From CBFGTA01 sp965651595 (lineage in GTDB: Bacteria; Actinomycetota; Actinomycetes; S36-B12; UBA10799): a stretch of 29,888 nt of DNA. The notes beneath the pieces are model-generated. The model was not told the DNA's origin. It did no database searches and saw only the letters and a program-made list of their open reading frames with translations. The translations under genes and the position numbers were made by a program. Each line of letters opens with the position of its first letter. The stretch's first letter is position 1. Of the stretch, positions 23,136 through 29,888 are shown piece after piece. The DNA lies in contig CBFGTA010000014.1 of the NCBI GenBank assembly GCA_965651595.1, positions 1 to 29,888 of the forward strand, written 5' to 3'.

Positions 23136-25886
23136 CTATTGCTCGAGCAACGACCGCAGAACGTAGTGCAAGATGCCTCCGTTGCGGTAGTAGTCCGCCT
23201 CGCCTGGCGTATCGATGCGCACGGTCGCCGGGAAGCGGATCTCTCCAGACGCACTCGTCGCCCGAACTTGTACTGTCCGGGGAGTTGTTCCCTGATTCAG
23301 GGCAACGATACCTTCGATGTCGAACGTTTCCACCCCAGTCAGTCCCAGGGACTGTGCGGATTGGCCAGCCGGAAATTCGAGCGGGAGCACACCCATGCCG
23401 ATCAAGTTGGAACGGTGGATGCGTTCGAACGACTCGGCTATGACTGCCCGCACTCCCAGCAGGGCCGTACCCTTGGCGGCCCAGTCCCGAGACGATCCCG
23501 AGCCGTACTCCTTGCCGGCCAGCACCACCAAAGGAATGTTCTGCTCGGCATAACTCGTGGCCGCGTCGTAGATCGGCACCGCCGCGCGGGAGTCTTCGGT
23601 GAAGTCGACGGTGAATCCTCCCTCGACTCCCGGAACAAGCTGATTGCGTAGGCGAATGTTGGCAAACGTGCCCCGAATCATGACCTCGTGGTTGCCGCGT
23701 CGAGATCCGTAAGAGTTGAAATCGCGGCGGGCGATGCCGTGGCCAGCCAGGTACCGACCAGCCGGACTGTCGAGCTTGATCGCCCCAGCTGGGGAAATGT
23801 GGTCTGTTGTCACAGAGTCACCGAGTAGCGCCAGGACTCGGGCCCCGCTGATGTCAGTGACGGGCTCGGGTGTCCGCGCCATCCCTTCGAAATATGGTGG
23901 CTTGCGGACGTAGGTGGAAGCCTCATCCCAATCGAATACAGCCCCCGCCGGAGTGGCCAGTTGTTGCCAGCGTTCGTCGCCGGCGAAGACGTCCTGGTAG
24001 CGCCGGGTAAACATGTCCGCATCGATCGCAGATTCGATAGTCGCCTGGATTTCCGCGGCGGTCGGCCAGATGTCCTTCAGGTACACCGGTGCACCAGTGT
24101 CGTCGGTGCCGAGGGGCTGGTGGTACAGGTCGATGTCCATCGTTCCAGCGAGAGCATAGGCAACAACCAGCGGCGGGCTGGCCAGGTAGTTCATTTTCAC
24201 GTCCGGGTTGATGCGACCTTCGAAGTTGCGGTTGCCGCTGAGGACGCTGACCACTGCCAGGTCGGCATCGTTGACCGCCGCGGAAACCTCTGCAGGAAGT
24301 GGGCCGGAGTTCCCGATGCAGGTGGTGCACCCGTACCCGACGATGTCGAAGCCGAGTTTCTCCAAGTACGGCATCAGCCCGGACTTCTCGTAGTAGTCGG
24401 TGACGACTTGGGATCCAGGTGCCAACGTTGTCTTGACCCACGGTTTACTGCGCAATCCCCGGTCAACCGCCTTCTTCGCTAGCAAGGCCGCACCGAGCAT
24501 GACCGACGGGTTCGAAGTGTTGGTGCAGGAAGTGATCGCAGCGATCACAACGGCGCCGTGATCGATGGTGACTGTTTCTCCGGAGGCCAGCACCACATCG
24601 GTCGGGGCTGAAGCACGTCCGGCCGAACCGTTGTCTCCGGCCGGTGCGATGGGATCAGACGCCGGGAACGACTCGTCGTTGGCTTCGTCGAGTTCGTTGC
24701 CGTGTGGCGCGAACTCGACGAGAGACCGCCGGAAAATCTGCCGTGAGCGAGCCAGCGGCACTCGGTCCTGGGGTCGGCGAGGACCGGCCAGGCTCGGCTC
24801 GACTTCGGACAAGTCGAGTTGAAGATGCTCAGAGTAGTGGGCTGTCTTGCTGGGATCGTGCCACAAGCCTTGTTCTTTCGAGTAGGCCTCCACCAGGGCG
24901 AGCTCCTCGGGTGAACGGCCGGTTAGTTCGAGGTAGCGCAGGGTCTCGTCATCGATGGGGAAGATAGCTGCGGTGGACCCGTATTCGGGGCTCATGTTGC
25001 CGATCGTGGCGCGGTTTGCCAACGGCACGCGGGCTACGCCGTCACCGTGGAACTCGACAAACTTGCCCACCACGCCGTGCATCCTCAGCATCTCCGTGAT
25101 GGTCAGGACTAGGTCGGTGGCGGTAACGCCTTCAGGCATCTCACCGGTGAGTTCGAACCCGACCACGCGGGGAATCAACATCGACACCGGTTGACCGAGC
25201 ATCGCGGCCTCAGCTTCGATGCCGCCGACTCCCCAACCGAGCACCCCGAGTCCGTTCACCATCGTCGTGTGTGAGTCAGTGCCGACGCACGTATCCGGGT
25301 AGGCCTGGCCAGCCCGAGTCATGACGACCCGGGCGAGGCGCTCGATGTTGACCTGGTGAACGATTCCGGTCCCCGGTGGCACGACCCTGAATTCGCTGAA
25401 CGCGTCTTGTCCCCAGCGCAGGAACGCGTAGCGCTCTTCGTTGCGCTGGTATTCGAGTTCCACGTTGCGTTCAAGCGCCTCCGGGGTGCCGAAGAAGTCG
25501 GCGATCACCGAGTGGTCGATGACGAGTTCAGCGGGTGCGAGAGGATTGATGCGCTGCGGGTCTCCGCCTAGTTCAGCCACTGCTTCGCGCATAGTGGCCA
25601 GGTCCACCACACATGGCACCCCAGTAAAGTCCTGCATCACGACCCGGGCGGGCGTGAACTGAATTTCCTGGGTCGGTTCGGCCGCCGCATCCCAGGACGC
25701 CAGAGACTCAATGGCCGCCGCCGTCACGTTGGCCCCGTCTTCGGTGCGCAACAGGTTTTCCAAAAGGACCTTGTGGGTGAACGGCAACTGCTCGGCTCCA
25801 GCAACCGCGTCGAGACGGAAAATTTCGTAGCTGTTGCCGGAAGTGGCCAGTTGGGCTCGCGCTCCGAAGCTGTTCTCGCTCACCAT
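23136..25886 (-). CDS. acn: Aconitate hydratase A
   Basis: Aconitase interconverts citrate and isocitrate in the TCA cycle with a [4Fe-4S] cluster. The 916-residue protein has normal AcnA length. The cluster ligands are Cys454 in ITSCTNTSNPS, and Cys520 and Cys523 in GYGCTTCIGNSGPL. Other conserved parts are CVGTDSHTTMVNGLGVLGWGVGG, split over 200-222, and the C-terminal swivelling domain with RRGNHEVMIRGTFAN and KEYGSGSSRDWAAKG. ATG at 25886 has GAGGAGG about eleven bases upstream, a rather long spacing; the next codon is GTG. The 106-base leader contains a 6-bp hairpin (25916-25930) and a TAGGGT (25958-25963) that could be a -10 box. dxs follows after 40 bases. Confidence 0.97.
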   Translation of the reverse strand: MVSENSFGARAQLATSGNSYEIFRLDAVAGAEQLPFTHKVLLENLLRTEDGANVTAAAIESLASWDAAAEPTQEIQFTPARVVMQDFTGVPCVVDLATMREAVAELGGDPQRINPLAPAELVIDHSVIADFFGTPEALERNVELEYQRNEERYAFLRWGQDAFSEFRVVPPGTGIVHQVNIERLARVVMTRAGQAYPDTCVGTDSHTTMVNGLGVLGWGVGGIEAEAAMLGQPVSMLIPRVVGFELTGEMPEGVTATDLVLTITEMLRMHGVVGKFVEFHGDGVARVPLANRATIGNMSPEYGSTAAIFPIDDETLRYLELTGRSPEELALVEAYSKEQGLWHDPSKTAHYSEHLQLDLSEVEPSLAGPRRPQDRVPLARSRQIFRRSLVEFAPHGNELDEANDESFPASDPIAPAGDNGSAGRASAPTDVVLASGETVTIDHGAVVIAAITSCTNTSNPSVMLGAALLAKKAVDRGLRSKPWVKTTLAPGSQVVTDYYEKSGLMPYLEKLGFDIVGYGCTTCIGNSGPLPAEVSAAVNDADLAVVSVLSGNRNFEGRINPDVKMNYLASPPLVVAYALAGTMDIDLYHQPLGTDDTGAPVYLKDIWPTAAEIQATIESAIDADMFTRRYQDVFAGDERWQQLATPAGAVFDWDEASTYVRKPPYFEGMARTPEPVTDISGARVLALLGDSVTTDHISPAGAIKLDSPAGRYLAGHGIARRDFNSYGSRRGNHEVMIRGTFANIRLRNQLVPGVEGGFTVDFTEDSRAAVPIYDAATSYAEQNIPLVVLAGKEYGSGSSRDWAAKGTALLGVRAVIAESFERIHRSNLIGMGVLPLEFPAGQSAQSLGLTGVETFDIEGIVALNQGTTPRTVQVRATSASGEIRFPATVRIDTPGEADYYRNGGILHYVLRSLLEQ

Positions 25887-25915
25887 GTCCGTACGGCCTC
25901 CTCATCGTCATCACC

Positions 25916-25930
25916 GGCGGCACCGCCGCC
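25916..25930 (-). repeat. Small GC-rich hairpin in the acn leader
   Basis: The arms GGCGGC and GCCGCC are exact complements around three bases. In minus-strand RNA the hairpin ends about 30 bases before the acn start codon. No U-run follows, so it is not a terminator. In high-GC DNA a 6-bp stem can arise by chance. Confidence 0.25.
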
Positions 25931-25992
25931 CTTGCTGCGCGACGACGGAAGACCCGTACCCTAGAGCCTACCGACTCGCCGAATCGGGCGCG

Positions 25993-26694
25993 CTAGTCGG
26001 TTTGCTCGTTGGGAGCGGTTCCGGGCGACTCGGCCTGCTTCTTCGCGGCCCGAAAGTGGGGTCGAATGATGAGGTAGCTCCACCATCCCGCCAACAGAGT
26101 GAGTGGCCAGCCCATGACGACTTTCATGAATCCGAGCGGGCCGACGGCCGCGGCCAAGTACAGCGGCACTTGAACCACGAGCCTGAGCACATAGGCCCCG
26201 ACCCACACCCAAGTGGTGGCTGTGTAGGCCCGCCGCAACTCCGGGTTGTGCCTCCAGCGACTGAAGTCGCCCACGATTGCGCCCATGAAGATTCCTACGA
26301 TCGGCCAACGAACGGCGATCGAAATGGTAAAGACGAGCGCCCAGGCAGCGTTGATGAGGATCCCGGGCAGAAAGAAGTCTTCCGCGCGACCTGTCCGAGT
26401 GGCGATAAAAGCAGCAATGGCAACCCCAACGAACCCGCCGATGACTTGCTGCAGCGACGACTTCCGAATGATGCGCCACACAGCGATCACCACCGCCACC
26501 ACCACGGCGGCCCACACCGCTGGCATGAGGTCGTTGCCGTTGACGAGGTACACCACCACGAAGACGACCGATGGAAGAGCCGAGTCGACGACTCCGCGCC
26601 AGCCGCCAATCGCGTTGGTCAGCATCGCTCGTTCGGCAGCTAGGTCGTCGTCCACATCGTCAGAAACACCGGGCTCGCTCTGTTCGTCAGCCAC
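25993..26694 (-). CDS. DUF3159 family integral membrane protein
   Basis: This 233-residue protein matches the actinobacterial DUF3159 family of unknown function. After an acidic N-terminus (about 1-25, rich in Glu and Asp) there are about five to six hydrophobic segments between residues 35 and 215, among them ALPSVVFVVVYLV and PAVWAAVVVAVVIAVW. A conserved-looking loop has KSSLQQVIGGFVGVAIAAF and another RWPIVGIFMGAIVGD. The C-terminus is short and charged. The frame is open to 26763, but GTG at 26694 is preferred, with GGAGG eight bases upstream and a plausible hydrophilic start. It precedes acn by 106 bases on the same strand and is divergent from the reductase gene, with a palindrome between them. 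A transporter-like or carrier role is possible but not shown. Confidence 0.85.
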   Translation of the reverse strand: MADEQSEPGVSDDVDDDLAAERAMLTNAIGGWRGVVDSALPSVVFVVVYLVNGNDLMPAVWAAVVVAVVIAVWRIIRKSSLQQVIGGFVGVAIAAFIATRTGRAEDFFLPGILINAAWALVFTISIAVRWPIVGIFMGAIVGDFSRWRHNPELRRAYTATTWVWVGAYVLRLVVQVPLYLAAAVGPLGFMKVVMGWPLTLLAGWWSYLIIRPHFRAAKKQAESPGTAPNEQTD

Positions 26695-26724
26695 GCAGTC
26701 TTCCTCCGATACGAACGCGGCCCG

Positions 26725-26741
26725 CCGGATAGGCCATCCGG
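26725..26741. promoter_or_regulatory. Perfect inverted repeat centred between divergent DUF3159 and reductase genes
   Basis: CCGGAT-AGGCC-ATCCGG has exact six-base arms around five bases. It lies almost exactly in the middle of the 73-base gap between starts at 26694 and 26768, where one bound regulator could affect both directions. Only the repeat is seen; no regulator is encoded nearby. Confidence 0.5.
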
Positions 26742-26767
26742 GGCGCCAACGTGGTAGGCACAACGTT

Positions 26768-27577
26768 ATGCAAGCACTCTGGCCTCAGGCTGCCCACACA
26801 CTGTCTGATCAGGACCTCGGCTCAGTGTACGAGTGGCCGGCTCGCTCGGTAGCAGCCAGGACGGTTCGTCCGTGGTGGCGAGTCAACTTCGCAGCCTCCA
26901 TCGACGGCTCACCTGTGGCCGCCGATGGGGTCTCGGCTGGGGTGTCGGGAAGCGCTGACAAGCGGGTGTTTCGCATTCTTCGCGCCACCTGCGACGTAGT
27001 TGTGGCCGGAGCGGGAACTGCCCGGGCCGAGAACTACGCGCTGCCGCGGGTAGCGCCGGAACTTGTCGGCCTGCGTCAGATGGCCGGACGATCGGGCTCC
27101 CCCCACCTATGCGTCGTCACCCGCTCCGGTGATCTTGGTGCCGCTGCCCACGAATGGGAACAGCAGCCAACTGTGTACGTCGTCACTACCAAGGACGGAT
27201 CTGCCCGGGTCCGCCGCGACCATGGCGACCGCTGTGAAGTCATCGTGGCCGAGAACGCCGACGATGACGGTGACCCGAGCGTGGACTTGGCTCGAGCGAG
27301 CATCGCACTCGCCCAGTTTGGCTTCACCCGCATCTTGTGTGAGGGTGGCCCCCGCCTGTTTTCTAGCCTGCTCCGGGCAGATCTGGTCGACGATGTGTGC
27401 CTGACGGTATCGCCACTGTTCGTCGGCGAGGTCGGAGGGGATGTCGACGCGACGGCCCCGCCCGGACGAATCACAGCAGGGGTAGCGTTCCCAACTCCGG
27501 TGTCCGCTCAACTCGCCCACGTCCTGCTCGCCGATGACTCACTTCTCACCCGCTGGACTGTCGCGCACCCCGACTAG
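26768..27577 (+). CDS. Pyrimidine/dihydrofolate reductase-fold protein (RibD C-terminal domain family)
   Basis: The 269-residue protein has the DHFR-like fold of the RibD C-terminal domain. Motifs are RVNFAASIDGSPVAADGVS near the N-terminus (family form N-x-A-x-S-x-D-G), the CDVVVAGAGTARAENY segment for nucleotide binding, and the signature ILCEGGPRLFSSLLRADLVDD near the C-terminus. It lacks the RibD deaminase domain, so it is not a complete riboflavin enzyme. Mycobacterium tuberculosis Rv2671, in a related gene neighbourhood, is of this type and has dihydrofolate reductase activity; a similar role here is possible but unproven. The frame is open far upstream to 26246, inside DUF3159; ATG at 26768 is chosen because it gives the family length. 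No clear Shine-Dalgarno is present; TAGGCA (26755-26760) is seven bases upstream. Confidence 0.88.
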   Translation: MQALWPQAAHTLSDQDLGSVYEWPARSVAARTVRPWWRVNFAASIDGSPVAADGVSAGVSGSADKRVFRILRATCDVVVAGAGTARAENYALPRVAPELVGLRQMAGRSGSPHLCVVTRSGDLGAAAHEWEQQPTVYVVTTKDGSARVRRDHGDRCEVIVAENADDDGDPSVDLARASIALAQFGFTRILCEGGPRLFSSLLRADLVDDVCLTVSPLFVGEVGGDVDATAPPGRITAGVAFPTPVSAQLAHVLLADDSLLTRWTVAHPD

Positions 27578-27620
27578 CTTCCCTCATACTCAGTTCCTCA
27601 GCGCTCACCCTGCCACGTGG

Positions 27621-28667
27621 TCAGCCGTTGGCGCTCGGCGTCTCCCGAGCGCGACTCGGCGGCACGCGGGGCGGCTCGCCCGGCATCTTGGGATAGTCCG
27701 GCGGGTAGGGCATTTCAGCGCATTCGAGGGCCTGTTCGGACTCGGTGTACAGGTCCACGAGCGCAGACATGGCACGGTTCTCGGGCGTCAAGTCTTCCGG
27801 CCGCGTCCACAAGTCGCCCTGCTCGGCCAGGCGATCAGGAACAGTTCGCACCGTCAACTCCTGCGGGCGACACGTGGGCAGTTCATCCCACTCCAACGGA
27901 CACGACACGGTCGCAGTGGGTGTTGCTCGCACGCAATAGGCACCGGCCGTTACGCGGTCGCGTGCGTTCTGGTTGTAATCGACGAAAACTCTCGGGCCCC
28001 GGCCCTCCTTCCACCAGCTCGACGTCACCAGATCCGGTCGGCGGTTCTCAAGCTCACGGGCCAATGCGATGGCCCCGTGGCGAACTTGAACGAAGCTCCA
28101 CTGTGGATCGATGGGGAGAACCACGTGGATTCCCCGAGATCCGCTGGTCTTCACCAGTGGGCGTGCCCCGAAGTCCGCGAACCATGCGCGCGCCAGTTGC
28201 GCGACCGCGACACAATCGACGAAGCCGAGCCCGTCAGCGGGGTCGAGATCGACCCGCAGTTCATCGGGGACGTGGGGGTGGGCCGACCGTACTGGCCACG
28301 GGTGGAAGGTGACCGTTCCGAGGTTGACAGCCCAAGCGATATCGGCCAGCGACTCGGGGCATAGTTGCACTCCGGTCCGTCCAGAAGGGAACGTCACCGT
28401 GCACTGCCCCACCCATTCGGGTCGCCCCGGTGGCAGATGCTTTTGGTAGAAATGGGTCGAACCTGAACCGGCATCGACGAGTCCGCGCGGCCACCGCTCC
28501 AAGGTGGTGGGTCGCCTGCCCAGTGCGCCCATCAGTGCGCTCCCCACCGTCAAGTAATACTCGAACAACTCTGCCTTGGTGATGCCGACAGCAGGGAACA
28601 CAACCCGCTCAGCGTGAGACAGCAGCACCTCGTGGCCAGCAATCTCCTTCCGAACGCTGGCGGTCAC
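27621..28667 (-). CDS. Stand-alone LigD-type DNA polymerase/primase domain protein
   Basis: This 348-residue protein is an archaeo-eukaryotic primase-type polymerase domain of the LigD family, used in end-joining or gap-filling repair. N-terminal LSHAERVVFPAVGITKAEL is typical. Metal ligands are Asp140 and Asp142 in LRVDLDP and Asp230 in RVFVDYNQN; KTSGSRGIHVV (173-183) forms the nucleotide-binding part, and FHPWPVR (121-127) is conserved. Neither the ATP-dependent ligase nor the phosphoesterase domain is present, and no Ku gene is in the window, so it resembles the PolD-type stand-alone enzymes of mycobacteria. The start GTG at 28667 overlaps the msrB stop by GTGA, making it the third gene of the hemQ-msrB group. 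The C-terminal tail of about 40 residues is Pro-rich. Confidence 0.92.
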   Translation of the reverse strand: MTASVRKEIAGHEVLLSHAERVVFPAVGITKAELFEYYLTVGSALMGALGRRPTTLERWPRGLVDAGSGSTHFYQKHLPPGRPEWVGQCTVTFPSGRTGVQLCPESLADIAWAVNLGTVTFHPWPVRSAHPHVPDELRVDLDPADGLGFVDCVAVAQLARAWFADFGARPLVKTSGSRGIHVVLPIDPQWSFVQVRHGAIALARELENRRPDLVTSSWWKEGRGPRVFVDYNQNARDRVTAGAYCVRATPTATVSCPLEWDELPTCRPQELTVRTVPDRLAEQGDLWTRPEDLTPENRAMSALVDLYTESEQALECAEMPYPPDYPKMPGEPPRVPPSRARETPSANG

Positions 28668-29155
28668 AAGGCTCCGGTGTCGCTGCGTGGTTGATTGCCG
28701 GAGTCATCACTTTCATCTAGTCGGAGGCTGATCGAGTTGATGCACCACCGCTGATCTGTCGGGGTGTCGAATCCTTCGCCATCAAAAACGTGCCCCAAAT
28801 GGCTGCCGCAACCGGAACACAACACTTCCGTACGGACCCGACCTAGACTGGGGTCGGATCGCAAGATGACAGCGTCGCCTGCGAGGGGAGTGAAGAAGCT
28901 CGGCCAACCGCAGCCGGAATGAAACTTTGCCGCGGAAGAAAACAGTTCGGCCCCACAGGCGCGGCAGCAGTAGGTGCCGATCGCTTCTGTGTCGGTGTAT
29001 TCACCTGTGAATGGTGCCTCCGTGCCAGCTTGCCGCAGGACCCGATACTCCTGCTCCGTCAGGAGGGCTCGCCACTGCTGCTCGCTGCGTTGACGGGGAA
29101 CATCGGAGGTCGACTCCCCCGCTTCATTGGAATCTGCGGGCATGCGCTCAGTCAC
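28664..29155 (-). CDS. msrB: Peptide-methionine (R)-S-oxide reductase
   Basis: MsrB reduces methionine-R-sulfoxide in oxidised proteins. The 163-residue protein has the two zinc-binding CxxC pairs, Cys64/Cys67 (YCCRACGAELF) and Cys113/Cys116 (LCSGCGSHLGHVF), Cys82 in SGCGWPSF as the likely resolving residue, and the catalytic Cys138 in RWCINSISL. Here Trp replaces the Tyr usual in RYCINS. The first 22 residues are a non-conserved polar tail. GTG at 29155 overlaps the hemQ stop by GTGA, with GGGAG upstream. The stop overlaps the start of the polymerase gene. It is probably cytoplasmic, as there is no signal peptide. Linkage of msrB to hemQ is also seen in Mycobacterium (from memory, Rv2674 to Rv2676c). 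Confidence 0.95.
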   Translation of the reverse strand: MTERMPADSNEAGESTSDVPRQRSEQQWRALLTEQEYRVLRQAGTEAPFTGEYTDTEAIGTYCCRACGAELFSSAAKFHSGCGWPSFFTPLAGDAVILRSDPSLGRVRTEVLCSGCGSHLGHVFDGEGFDTPTDQRWCINSISLRLDESDDSGNQPRSDTGAL

Positions 29156-29862
29156 ACCATCGCTCCCAGAATGTCGACGAGTTCGCGACGGCGGCCAGTG
29201 TAGAAGGGGATCTCTTCACGTACATGCAAGCGGGCCCGCGACGCCCGCAGATGCCTCATCAAGTCGACGATTCGCGTCAGATCGTCCGCCTCGAAGGCCA
29301 AGATCCATTCGTAGTCCCCAAGAGCGAAGGCCGGAACCGTGTTGGCCCGCACATCGGGATAGTCGCGACCCATTTGGCCGTGCTCGACGAGCAACTCTCG
29401 ACGTTCGGCATCGGGCAACAAGTACCACTCGTAGGAGCGGACGAAAGGGTAGACGCACACGTAGTCCCGAGCTACTTCATCGGCCAGGAAGGCCGGGATG
29501 TGACTCTTGTTGAACTCTGCTGGCCGGTGCAGCGCCATTTGCGACCACACCGGCTCACAGCAGGAGCCAGCGGAACTCGCGAGGAACTGATGGTAGAAGT
29601 CTTGAAGTTGTTCGCTCGTGCCCGCGTGAGCCCACAGCATGATGTCGGCGTCGCCCCGCAGACCTGCCACGTCGTACCAGCCCCGCACGACTAGTCCCCC
29701 GTCGGTGACCCAGTCCTCACCTTCGATCAGACCCGGCAGGCCGACGGGTTCGAGAGCACCGGGGTGCGATCGTAGTGCGGCGCGGTCGACGCGAAACACC
29801 GACCACATCGTGTAGCGGGTGACGGAGTTGAGATCCCGGGCTTTGAGCTTGGTGTCGGCCAT
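29152..29862 (-). CDS. hemQ: Coproheme decarboxylase (HemQ/ChdC)
   Basis: HemQ decarboxylates Fe-coproporphyrin III to heme b, the last step of the coproporphyrin-dependent pathway. The 236-residue protein has the chlorite-dismutase-like fold with TRYTMWSVFRV (15-25), VRGWYDVAGLRGDADIMLW, VYPFVRSYEWYLL and HGQMGRDYPDVRANT, then FALGDYEWILAFEADD. The residues His121, Tyr138 and His161 have the same spacing as the distal His, catalytic Tyr and proximal His of Corynebacterium ChdC (H118, Y135, H158), so it looks active and of the actinobacterial clade. ATG at 29862 is preferred; a TTG at 29880 is in frame. GACAAT lies six bases before the ATG, so it could be leaderless. The stop overlaps the msrB start; upstream context is beyond the window. 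Confidence 0.95.
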   Translation of the reverse strand: MADTKLKARDLNSVTRYTMWSVFRVDRAALRSHPGALEPVGLPGLIEGEDWVTDGGLVVRGWYDVAGLRGDADIMLWAHAGTSEQLQDFYHQFLASSAGSCCEPVWSQMALHRPAEFNKSHIPAFLADEVARDYVCVYPFVRSYEWYLLPDAERRELLVEHGQMGRDYPDVRANTVPAFALGDYEWILAFEADDLTRIVDLMRHLRASRARLHVREEIPFYTGRRRELVDILGAMV

Positions 29863-29888
29863 GCGCCTATTGTCGCGCAACCGTCAAG

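Noticed and set aside
23096..23254. Upstream extension of dxs into acn
   Set aside because: It overlaps the acn C-terminus in another frame; GTG 23095 matches the length of known Dxs proteins.
26246..26767. Upstream extension of the reductase frame through DUF3159
   Set aside because: It is antisense to DUF3159 and of low complexity; the conserved reductase begins at 26768.
27578..27620. Terminator between the convergent reductase and polymerase genes
   Set aside because: No inverted repeat followed by a T-run was found in these 43 bases.
1..29888. Mobile elements, CRISPR arrays, tRNA or rRNA genes
   Set aside because: No repeat arrays, transposase motifs or tRNA/rRNA-like sequences were recognised, and coding content is continuous and uniform.

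Overview
The window is a high-GC stretch of an actinomycete chromosome (phylum Actinomycetota). The lineage is supported by the order mraZ-rsmH-ftsL-ftsI-murE-murF-mraY-murD, by DUF3040, DUF3000 and DUF3159 proteins (families largely confined to actinobacteria), by an actinobacterial-type coproheme decarboxylase (HemQ), by a WhiI-like regulator in the hemE-DUF3000-WhiI-RNase D-FadA-FadB order known from Streptomyces, and by GTG starts and TAnnnT -10 boxes. The genus cannot be named from the sequence. Almost every base is coding; no tRNA, rRNA, CRISPR array, insertion sequence, prophage or other mobile element was seen. No stretch over 300 bases lacks a gene; the longest gaps are about 211 bases (mraZ-rsmH, nothing clear in it) and 214 bases (DUF3040/AidB-like divergent gap).

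Layout. (1) 1-8889, minus strand: the division and cell wall cluster, read from mraZ through rsmH, an FtsL-like protein, ftsI, murE, murF and mraY into murD, which runs off the left edge. From rsmH onward, five of six junctions are 4-base start/stop overlaps and the sixth is a 2-base gap, so the genes are probably translationally coupled. (2) 8995-10992, minus: a MaoC-type hot-dog dehydratase, a patatin-like lipase and a DUF3040 membrane protein. (3) 11207-12904, plus: an AidB-like acyl-CoA dehydrogenase, convergent with (4) zapE and hemE on the minus strand (12931-15043). (5) 15164-21210, plus: DUF3000 protein, WhiI-like regulator, RNase D, then the beta-oxidation pair thiolase and FadB-type multifunctional enzyme. 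(6) 21161-26694, minus: DUF3159 membrane protein, aconitase and DXP synthase; dxs overlaps the end of fadB tail to tail. (7) 26768-27577, plus: a RibD-C/DHFR-fold reductase. (8) 27621-29862, minus: hemQ, msrB and a stand-alone LigD-type polymerase domain, overlapping by 4 bases at each junction.

The genes are mostly core functions: peptidoglycan precursor synthesis and septal transpeptidation, heme synthesis by the coproporphyrin route (HemQ), isoprenoid precursor synthesis (Dxs), the TCA cycle (aconitase), fatty-acid oxidation, and repair (MsrB, LigD-type polymerase, AidB-like). I found no convincing unknown multi-gene system. The points most worth checking are small regulatory elements: a perfect inverted repeat over a -10 box before the fatty-acid oxidation operon, a perfect inverted repeat centred between DUF3159 and the reductase, a run of apparently leaderless starts, MraZ-box-like repeats at mraZ, and the degenerate receiver of the WhiI-like protein. 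Family and synteny statements are from memory of known genomes; no searches were run.
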